Source: Bifidobacteriaceae bacterium (GTDB lineage: Bacteria > Actinomycetota > Actinomycetes > Actinomycetales > WQXJ01). Taken from it: a DNA stretch of 5,200 bases. The stretch covers positions 1 through 5,200 of the forward strand of contig JAIRXV010000425.1 of NCBI GenBank assembly GCA_031268115.1, read 5' to 3'. The translations under genes were made by a program, and so were the position numbers. The notes beneath the pieces were generated by a model, which saw only the letters and a list, made by a program, of their open reading frames with translations, did no database searches and was not told the origin of the DNA. This document shows, piece by piece, positions 1-5,200 of this stretch (its first letter is position 1; every line of letters starts with the position of its first letter).

Positions 1-1
1 G

Positions 2-1603
2 CTGTCTCGGCGTCTTGAAGCGCTCGTTTGGCGCGATGGCGCCACATGGTCGATGGCGTTCGATCACGGTGAACCGACCTCACCGCTGGTCGAAGGAGCG
101 CCAACGGAGCGGACCGGCACACAAATCACGTTTTGGCCAGATCCGAAGATTTTTGAAACCACCGACTTCGACTTCGAGACCCTGCGATTGCGGTTTGCTC
201 AAATGGCTTTCCTAAACAAAGGGATGACCATCACCCTCACCGACCGCCGCCCCGAACACGACACGACCTCCGAGCACACCCCAGACGAGCCCGAGACAGC
301 CCGAACCGTTTCCTACCGGTATGACCGCGGGTTGATCGACTACGTGGAGCATGTCAACGCGGCCAAGACCGCCGAAGTGGTCAACCCCGATATCATTTCC
401 ATCGACGCCGAAGACCCGGACTCCACGATCTCCGTTGAGATCGCAATGCAGTGGACCACCGCGTATTCCGAATCCGTTCACACCTACGCCAATACGATCA
501 ATACGACCGAAGGCGGCACACACGAAGAGGGATTTAGATCGGCGCTGACTTCGCTAGTCAATCGCTATGCGCGGGAAAAGGGTCTACTCAAGGACAAAGA
601 CGACAATCTCTCCGGGGACGATGTCCGCGAGGGCCTCACCGCGGTGATCTCAGTCAAGCTGAAGGAACCCCAGTTCGAAGGCCAAACGAAGACCAAACTA
701 GGCAACACCGAGGCTAAGACATTTGTCCAGAAAGTGGTCAACGAGCGTTTCGGTGATTGGCTCGACTCGCATCCGCTTGAGGCGAAGGACATCATCCGCA
801 AGGCCCTCCAAGCGGCTCAGGCGAGGCTGGCGGCCCGCCGGGCCCGCGAGGCGACCCGCCGCAAGGGCCTCCTCGAATCCGGCGGTATGCCAGGGAAGCT
901 CCGCGACTGCTCAAGCTCCGATCCTGCGGTCTCTGAGGTTTTTATTGTCGAAGGCGATTCGGCGGGCGGCTCAGCGGTACGCGGACGCAACCCGGCGACA
1001 CAAGCAATCCTGCCGATCCGAGGGAAGATCCTCAACGTCGAAAAGGCCCGGCTCGATCGCGCGCTGAGCAACGCCGAAATCCAAGCGTTGATTACGGCCT
1101 TCGGGACCGGCATCGGCGAAGATTTCGATTTGACGAAGCTGCGGTACCACAAGATCGTGGTGATGGCCGATGCGGACGTGGATGGCAAGCACATCCAGAC
1201 GCTCCTACTCACACTCCTTTTCCGATATATGCCGGAGCTAATCGATCACGGGCACGTGTTCTTAGCCCAGCCACCGCTGTACCGAATCAAATGGAGCGGT
1301 GCCGCACACGAGTTCGCCTACTCGGACAAGGAACGCGACGGACTGTTGGCGGCGGGCGGGGCAATTGGGAAACGGATACCCAAAGAGAACGGTATCCAGC
1401 GGTATAAAGGTCTTGGCGAGATGGATTATTCCGAGCTGTGGGACACCACCATGAATCCAGAGACTCGCACGTTGCTGCAGATCACAATGGAATCAGCGGC
1501 GGCCGCCGACGAAACGTTCTCGATCCTAATGGGGGAGGACGTAGAGGCACGTAAGGCCTTCATCCAACGCAACGCCCACGACATTCGTTTCCTCGACATC
1601 TAG
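2..1603 (+). CDS. gyrB: DNA gyrase subunit B, 5'-truncated by the window edge
   Basis: This is the ATPase/TOPRIM subunit of DNA gyrase, which with GyrA introduces negative supercoils using ATP. The frame is open from base 2 to the TAG at 1601-1603 (533 residues visible). The ATG at 53 is internal, because the codons before it already read as GyrB (LSRRLE...). About 120-140 N-terminal residues, with most of the ATP site, lie outside, which would give a usual actinobacterial length near 650-680. Visible in order: the end of the GHKL domain; the transducer domain with EGGTHEEGF and the QTKTKLGN loop whose Lys contacts ATP; the TOPRIM domain with EGDSAGGSA (Glu codon at 950), PIRGKILNVEKAR and DADVDG (Asp codons 1169, 1175, 1181) binding Mg2+; and the tail with QRYKGLGEMD and RNAHDIRFLDI. 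There is no large Gram-negative-type TOPRIM insertion. A hydrophilic loop rich in Pro, Glu and Thr (about nt 239-310) looks lineage-specific. Oddity: Val replaces the usual Lys after EGDSAGGSA. GyrB rather than ParE is favoured by the adjacent gyrA. Confidence 0.98.
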   Translation: MSRRLEALVWRDGATWSMAFDHGEPTSPLVEGAPTERTGTQITFWPDPKIFETTDFDFETLRLRFAQMAFLNKGMTITLTDRRPEHDTTSEHTPDEPETARTVSYRYDRGLIDYVEHVNAAKTAEVVNPDIISIDAEDPDSTISVEIAMQWTTAYSESVHTYANTINTTEGGTHEEGFRSALTSLVNRYAREKGLLKDKDDNLSGDDVREGLTAVISVKLKEPQFEGQTKTKLGNTEAKTFVQKVVNERFGDWLDSHPLEAKDIIRKALQAAQARLAARRAREATRRKGLLESGGMPGKLRDCSSSDPAVSEVFIVEGDSAGGSAVRGRNPATQAILPIRGKILNVEKARLDRALSNAEIQALITAFGTGIGEDFDLTKLRYHKIVVMADADVDGKHIQTLLLTLLFRYMPELIDHGHVFLAQPPLYRIKWSGAAHEFAYSDKERDGLLAAGGAIGKRIPKENGIQRYKGLGEMDYSELWDTTMNPETRTLLQITMESAAAADETFSILMGEDVEARKAFIQRNAHDIRFLDI

Positions 1604-1616
1604 AATCCCGACTCCT

Positions 1617-1636
1617 GCCGGGCACTCAGGCCCGGC
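1617..1636 (+). repeat. Inverted repeat (possible RNA hairpin) between gyrB and gyrA
   Basis: GCCGGGC (1617-1623) and GCCCGGC (1630-1636) are perfect inverted copies separated by 6 bases. A transcript could fold into an all-G/C 7-bp stem 14 bases after the gyrB stop and 9 bases before the gyrA ribosome binding site. No T-run follows, so it does not look like an intrinsic terminator. It may influence mRNA processing or the relative expression of gyrA, or be chance in G/C-rich DNA. The function is inference only. Confidence 0.4.
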
Positions 1637-1645
1637 CCCCCAACG

Positions 1646-1653
1646 AAAGAGGA
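1646..1653 (+). promoter_or_regulatory. Ribosome binding site of gyrA, deciding a GTG start
   Basis: AAAGAGGA matches the anti-Shine-Dalgarno sequence. Its GAGG core (1649-1652) lies 4 bases before GTG 1657, which is a slightly short spacing. It supports GTG 1657 over the in-frame ATG at 1741 and GTG at 1723, both of which would remove part of the conserved GyrA N-terminal block (IEPVDLQLEMRRSYLDYAMS). Confidence 0.75.
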
Positions 1654-1656
1654 CCC

Positions 1657-4257
1657 GTGACCGAACCGCCACTCGAATCGCCGGCCATCGTTTCCGGGGA
1701 GACCATCGACCGAATCGAGCCGGTGGACCTCCAACTGGAGATGCGCCGCTCCTACCTCGACTACGCGATGAGCGTCATCGTCGGAAGGGCGCTGCCAGAC
1801 ATCCGCGACGGGCTGAAACCGGTGCATCGCAGGGTTGTCTACGCGATGTACGACGGCGGCTACCGGCCGGACCGGGCCTTTTCAAAGTGTTCGCGGGTTG
1901 TGGGCGACGTTATGGCGCAGTACCACCCGCACGGCGACACGGCGATCTACGACACCCTGGTCCGTCTGGCCCAGGACTGGTCGCTGCGCTACCCGCTGGT
2001 ACACGGGCAAGGGAACTTCGGTTCGCCCGGCGACGATCCGGCCGCGGCGCCGCGGTACACAGAATGCAAGATGGCGCCGCTGGCCATGGAAATGGTCCGG
2101 GACATCGACCGCGACACGGTGGACTTCCAGGACAACTATGACGGGAGGACCAAGGAGCCCACCGTTCTACCGTCTCGTTTTCCGAACCTGCTGGTTAACG
2201 GTTCGGCCGGGATCGCGGTTGGTATGGCGACTAACATCCCGCCGCACAACCTGCGGGAGGTCGCGAAGGGCGTTCAGTGGCATCTCGACCACCCAGAAGC
2301 CAGCAACGAAGAGCTACTAGAGGCACTGATCGGGCTCATTCCCGGTCCCGACTTTCCGACTGGAGCCTATATCTTGGGCCGGCGCGGCACTGAGGCCGCG
2401 TATCGGACGGGCCGCGGTTCGATCATCATGCGTGCCGTGGTCGAGGTCGAGGAGACGGCCGGCCGCACCTCCCTGGTGGTAACCGAACTGCCCTACCAGG
2501 TCAACCCCGACCGCTTGGCGGCGCGTATCGCAGAACTAGTCAAAGAGGGTCGAGTTCAAGGGATCGCCGATTTGCGCGACGAGACTTCCGGACGGACGGG
2601 GCAGCGTCTCGTGATCGTGCTCAAACGCGATGCCGTACCCAAGGTGGTGCTAAACAACCTCTATAAGCACACCCAATTGCAGGAAACGTTCGGTGCCAAC
2701 ATGTTGGCGCTGGTCGATGGCGTACCCCGGGCACGCAAACTCGATTCCTTTGTGCGGCACTGGACTGCCCATCAGCTGGATGTTGTTGTGCGGCGCACCA
2801 GCTACTTGTTGCGCGAAGCCGAAGCGAGGGCCCACATTTTGCGCGGGCTCCTACGGGCCTTGGATCAGCTAGACCAGGTAATCGCACTGATTCGGCGCTC
2901 ACCTAGCGCGGAGGAGGCCAGGACCGGGCTCATGTCCCTCCTGGGTGTGGATGAAATCCAAGCGTCCGCGATCCTCGACCTGCAACTTCGGCGCCTGGCG
3001 GCGCTGGAGCGGCAAAAGATTCTGGACGAGGCACAGGCCATCGAAGCGAGAATCGCAGATTACACGGATATCTTGGCTAGCCCCGAGCGACAGAGGTCGA
3101 TTGTTTCAGAGGAGTTGGCTGAGATAGTCGAAAAGTATGGCGACGAACGGCGAACGCGCATCCTGCCTTTCGACGGAGAGGTCAACGACGAGGACCTGAT
3201 CCCCGAAGAAGAGGTGGTAGTTACCATCACGCGGGGCGGCTACGCCAAGCGGACCAAGACCGACCTGTACCGGTCCCAGCGCCGCGGAGGCAAAGGAATC
3301 AAAGGGGCACAGTTACGTGAAGACGATGTGGTGGAACACTTCTTCACAACCACCACCCACCATTGGCTCCTGTTTTTCACAAACTTCGGACGGGTGTATC
3401 GGGCAAAGGGCTATGAACTGCCTGAAGGCGGCCGGGACGCCAAGGGGCAGCACGTGGCCAACATGCTGGCGTTCCAACCGGAAGAGCGCATAGCCCAAGT
3501 GCTGGCGATCCGCGACTACTCTCAGGCCCACTACCTTGTGTTGGCCACGAAGCGCGGCCTGGTCAAGAAGACTCGCTTGGCTGAATACGACTCTCCTAGG
3601 GCTGGAGGGATCATCGCGGTCAACCTGCGCAACGACGATGCGGGTGAGCCGGACGAGGTTGTGGCGGCCCGGCTGGCCGATTCGTGGAGCGATCTGCTGC
3701 TCGTCTCTCGGAAGGGTCAATCGTTGCGGTTCGCGGCCACAGACGAAGCCTTGAGGCCGATGGGCCGGGCCACTTCTGGGGTCACGGGAATGCGTTTCCG
3801 GCCAGGGGACGAGCTCCTGGCGATGGACGTGGCAAGGGACAACGCAGATGTGTTCGTTGTCACAGAAGGCGGCTTTGCCAAGCGCACGCCAGTGGCGCAG
3901 TACCGGGTCCAGGGCCGAGGCGGCCTCGGAATCAAAGTGGCGCGACTGGCGGAAGAGAGAGGCGATCTGGTCGGAGCGATGATCACCGAGGAGACCGATG
4001 AGGTCATGGTGATTATGCGCTCCGGCAAGGTGGTCCGCTCCCGGGTGGAAGAAGTACCGGCCAAGGGCCGGGACACGATGGGGGTGGTTTTCGCCAAACC
4101 GGACAAGCCCGACTACATCATCGCGGTGGCTCGCAACCCCGAGCCGGAGGTGCCCGAAGGCGAAGACGAATCCGCCAAGGCGCCTGCCGCTCAGGCGCCA
4201 GTGAGTGCAGATCCACCCGCAGGCGGGCGCGAGGACGACGCTGAGCCGGTAGCCTGA
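1657..4257 (+). CDS. gyrA: DNA gyrase subunit A, complete, 866 residues, GTG start
   Basis: This is the breakage-reunion subunit of gyrase: it cleaves both DNA strands through a tyrosyl-DNA link and wraps DNA. Conserved sequence starts at residue 20 (IEPVDL). Numbering runs 12 ahead of E. coli. Seen in order: LKPVHRR (53-59); the quinolone pocket HPHGDTAIYD with Thr95 and Asp99 (E. coli 83 and 87); catalytic Arg133-Tyr134; the intercalating Ile186; the tower; a long coiled coil (about 380-510) containing LRRLAALERQK; and six beta-pinwheel blades (about 520-826). Blade 1 carries a perfect GyrA box QRRGGKG (541-547), needed for wrapping and a hallmark separating GyrA from ParC. Blade 5 has a related QGRGGLG (752-758). 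A Pro/Ala-rich acidic tail fills about 827-866. Length is normal (E. coli 875). It lies 53 bp after gyrB and 35 bp before the next gene, presumably co-transcribed with both. Oddities: His116 and Pro132 replace near-invariant Asp and Met. Confidence 0.99.
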   Translation: MTEPPLESPAIVSGETIDRIEPVDLQLEMRRSYLDYAMSVIVGRALPDIRDGLKPVHRRVVYAMYDGGYRPDRAFSKCSRVVGDVMAQYHPHGDTAIYDTLVRLAQDWSLRYPLVHGQGNFGSPGDDPAAAPRYTECKMAPLAMEMVRDIDRDTVDFQDNYDGRTKEPTVLPSRFPNLLVNGSAGIAVGMATNIPPHNLREVAKGVQWHLDHPEASNEELLEALIGLIPGPDFPTGAYILGRRGTEAAYRTGRGSIIMRAVVEVEETAGRTSLVVTELPYQVNPDRLAARIAELVKEGRVQGIADLRDETSGRTGQRLVIVLKRDAVPKVVLNNLYKHTQLQETFGANMLALVDGVPRARKLDSFVRHWTAHQLDVVVRRTSYLLREAEARAHILRGLLRALDQLDQVIALIRRSPSAEEARTGLMSLLGVDEIQASAILDLQLRRLAALERQKILDEAQAIEARIADYTDILASPERQRSIVSEELAEIVEKYGDERRTRILPFDGEVNDEDLIPEEEVVVTITRGGYAKRTKTDLYRSQRRGGKGIKGAQLREDDVVEHFFTTTTHHWLLFFTNFGRVYRAKGYELPEGGRDAKGQHVANMLAFQPEERIAQVLAIRDYSQAHYLVLATKRGLVKKTRLAEYDSPRAGGIIAVNLRNDDAGEPDEVVAARLADSWSDLLLVSRKGQSLRFAATDEALRPMGRATSGVTGMRFRPGDELLAMDVARDNADVFVVTEGGFAKRTPVAQYRVQGRGGLGIKVARLAEERGDLVGAMITEETDEVMVIMRSGKVVRSRVEEVPAKGRDTMGVVFAKPDKPDYIIAVARNPEPEVPEGEDESAKAPAAQAPVSADPPAGGREDDAEPVA
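4179..4199 (+). repeat. Perfect 8-bp inverted repeat within the gyrA 3' end
   Basis: GGCGCCTG (4179-4186) and CAGGCGCC (4192-4199) are perfect inverted copies with a 5-base loop. They lie in codons for the Ala/Pro-rich GyrA tail, 56 bases before the stop codon ends. The RNA could form a strong stem-loop. It is not followed by a T-run and is inside a reading frame, so I do not call it a terminator. It may be a by-product of Ala/Pro codons, or a processing or stability element between gyrA and the next gene. Confidence 0.4.
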
Positions 4258-4282
4258 ACCATCGACCCGACCCAAGCCTGGC

Positions 4283-4291
4283 AAGGAGAGG
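4283..4291 (+). promoter_or_regulatory. Ribosome binding site of the gene after gyrA
   Basis: AAGGAGAGG is the strongest Shine-Dalgarno match in the window. Its AGGAG core (4284-4288) lies 4 bases before ATG 4293. It sits in the 35-bp gap after gyrA and is the main evidence that the following low-complexity frame is a real gene and where it starts. Confidence 0.8.
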
Positions 4292-4292
4292 C

Positions 4293-5200
4293 ATGACCAT
4301 CGAGACCGAGCAAGCGGACGGCGTCACCAGCGGACAGGGCCCCGATCTCCCCTCAGAATCGCAGGCTCCATCGCAAGATGGTCTGACCAGTGACCCGGCC
4401 GTGGACGCCGACGATGGCGACCCCGACGGCGAAGAGGCCGGCGCGCCGGATCCGGGGAAGGGCGGAATAGCGCCCGACACTGCCTCCGAGAAGACACCCA
4501 GGCGCACGGACAAGCCCAAAGCCGCTAACGACGAGGCACCACAAGGCGAGCCCAGGCGGGCCGGGCCAACCGCACCCCCGGTGATCCCCCCCAAGAAACG
4601 CCCCCCGGCACGAACCAAGACGACCCGCACCGCTTCGGCCGCTCGACCTTCCGGATCGGCCGTCCCGGCCCCCGGTGAAGAAGAGGAGTCGAACGGTATT
4701 CCGGTGCCTCAGCGGGCCGGCGACGAACCAGACGCAGCGCCCGCCAGAGCGCGCACCGACCGGCGGCGCCGCGCGACACCCACGGCCGCCATCGACGCCG
4801 CCGGGGCGCTCGACGGGTCTGAACTACCCAAACCCAGGCGGCAGCCGGCCAAGGCACTCAAGGCCGATGCGGTCGAGCCAGAGCCAGTCGAGCCGGAGCC
4901 GGCGGAGCGGGGGGAGCCGGGCCGACCCGAAGCCAGCGAGCCTGAGCTGGAAGCGATGGCGGTCGAGGCGGTTGAGGCCAGGCCTGACCAGGGCCAAGAA
5001 GATAAGGCTGACCAGCGCGCCGCCTTGAGCAGAACCCCAAGGAAGACTCCGCCGCCCGGCTCCGCGCGGCCGCTCAGCGATACCCCGAAGGCTGGGCCAG
5101 CATCGGAGGCTGCCGATGAGAAGCCAGAAGAAGACCTGTCCATCGACAAAGAGCCGAAATCACGTGCCTGGCGGCGGCCCAAAGCGAATGTCGAACCCGA
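4293..5200 (+). CDS. Pro/Glu/Ala-rich disordered N-terminus of a probable DUF3566-type membrane protein, 3'-truncated
   Basis: The frame is open from ATG 4293 to the window edge (302 complete codons, no stop). It begins 35 bp after gyrA behind a strong ribosome binding site. The visible protein (MTIETEQADGVTSG...) has no recognisable fold: I see no Phe, Tyr, Cys or His and one Trp (293), with abundant Pro, Ala, Glu, Asp and Arg. Charge is patchy: acidic at about 38-48, basic Pro-rich with KKRPPARTK from 101, an RRRR run at 157-160, Glu-Pro repeats at 194-203, and a mixed-charge end with RAWRRPK. No signal peptide or membrane segment is visible. In mycobacteria (Rv0007) and streptomycetes the gene after gyrA encodes a protein with a disordered N-terminus and a C-terminal membrane-anchored DUF3566 domain. 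I infer the same here from position and composition only, since the diagnostic domain would lie beyond 5200. The visible segment alone already matches the whole length of Rv0007 as I recall it. Other frames here are also open, as expected in G/C-rich repetitive DNA, but none has comparable start signals. Confidence 0.75.
   Translation, partial: MTIETEQADGVTSGQGPDLPSESQAPSQDGLTSDPAVDADDGDPDGEEAGAPDPGKGGIAPDTASEKTPRRTDKPKAANDEAPQGEPRRAGPTAPPVIPPKKRPPARTKTTRTASAARPSGSAVPAPGEEEESNGIPVPQRAGDEPDAAPARARTDRRRRATPTAAIDAAGALDGSELPKPRRQPAKALKADAVEPEPVEPEPAERGEPGRPEASEPELEAMAVEAVEARPDQGQEDKADQRAALSRTPRKTPPPGSARPLSDTPKAGPASEAADEKPEEDLSIDKEPKSRAWRRPKANVEP
4872..4901 (+). repeat. Two tandem 15-bp units encoding VEPEP-VEPEP
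   Basis: GTCGAGCCAGAGCCA (4872-4886) is followed directly by GTCGAGCCGGAGCCG (4887-4901). They match at 13 of 15 bases, the two differences being synonymous third positions of Pro codons. They encode residues 194-203 of the low-complexity protein. A weaker echo, two 9-bp units encoding VEA-VEA, lies at 4962-4979. Such in-frame Glu-Pro/Glu-Ala repeats probably arose by slippage or local duplication. Confidence 0.7.

Noticed and set aside
53..55. ATG at 53 as the start of gyrB
   Set aside because: The 17 codons before it in frame already match GyrB sequence (LSRRLE...WRDGA), so the gene enters from outside the window.
1617..1636. Intergenic hairpin as an intrinsic terminator of gyrB
   Set aside because: No T-run follows, and gyrA starts 20 bases later with its own ribosome binding site. 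Gyrase subunit genes in this order are usually co-transcribed.
1657..4257. Topoisomerase IV subunit (ParC) as the identity of the second gene
   Set aside because: A perfect GyrA box QRRGGKG and six full pinwheel blades are present, and the gene follows gyrB directly.
3313..4284. Long open frame of 323 codons on the - strand opposite gyrA
   Set aside because: It lies opposite well-conserved GyrA pinwheel blades, resembles no family I know, is rich in His, Arg and Gly as expected of antisense G/C-rich coding DNA, and has no supporting context.
4446..4455. 10-bp palindrome CCGGATCCGG as an operator
   Set aside because: It is short, lies inside a coding sequence, and is likely by chance in G/C-rich DNA; no second copy was noticed nearby.
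4118..5182. Overlapping - strand frames (4118-4630, 4525-4857, 4709-5182) and a + strand frame at 4675-5028
   Set aside because: They are frames over a G/C-rich low-complexity gene. They are rich in Arg, Ser, Gly and Ala without recognisable domains, while the frame from 4293 has a strong ribosome binding site and the expected position after gyrA.

Overview
The window holds the main part of a DNA gyrase operon. In order on the + strand it carries the 3' four-fifths of gyrB (2-1603, 5' end outside), a complete gyrA (1657-4257), and the 5' part of a third gene (4293-5200, 3' end outside) encoding a long, low-complexity, apparently disordered protein. All three genes run in the same direction. 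The gaps between them are only 53 and 35 bp, and each downstream gene has its own Shine-Dalgarno sequence. I see no transcription terminator or promoter between them, so a single transcript is the simplest reading.

The organism is most likely a high-G+C actinomycete (phylum Actinomycetota). The grounds, from memory and without alignment, are the following: gyrB is directly followed by gyrA; GyrB has the actinobacterial forms MADADVDG and AQPPLYRIKW; GyrA resembles the Streptomyces type more than the Mycobacterium type (RYTECKMAPL, a Thr rather than Ala in the quinolone pocket, QGRGGLG in blade 5); and the gene after gyrA starts with a long Pro/Glu/Ala/Arg-rich segment. In mycobacteria and streptomycetes a DUF3566-family membrane protein with a disordered N-terminus (Rv0007-like) sits in that position. 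Codon use mixes G/C-ending codons with a fair number of A- or T-ending ones, so this is not an extreme-GC genome. I cannot place it below phylum.

GyrB (ATPase/TOPRIM) and GyrA (breakage-reunion plus DNA-wrapping domain) form the A2B2 enzyme that introduces negative supercoils. The catalytic residues I could check are intact: in GyrB the QTK-loop Lys, the TOPRIM Glu and the DxDxD aspartates; in GyrA the Arg-Tyr pair, the intercalating Ile and the GyrA box. Against this conventional background, several normally near-invariant positions around the cleavage core differ: GyrB has EGDSAGGSA followed by Val instead of Lys, and GyrA has His for Asp (E. coli 104) and Pro for Met (E. coli 120), the latter two residues before the catalytic Tyr. 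Two perfect inverted repeats, one in the gyrB-gyrA gap and one in the codons for the acidic GyrA tail, are possible RNA hairpins.

I find no mobile element, CRISPR array, RNA gene or evident new system. This is a housekeeping region. The points worth checking are the gyrase core substitutions and the unusually long disordered segment of the third gene.
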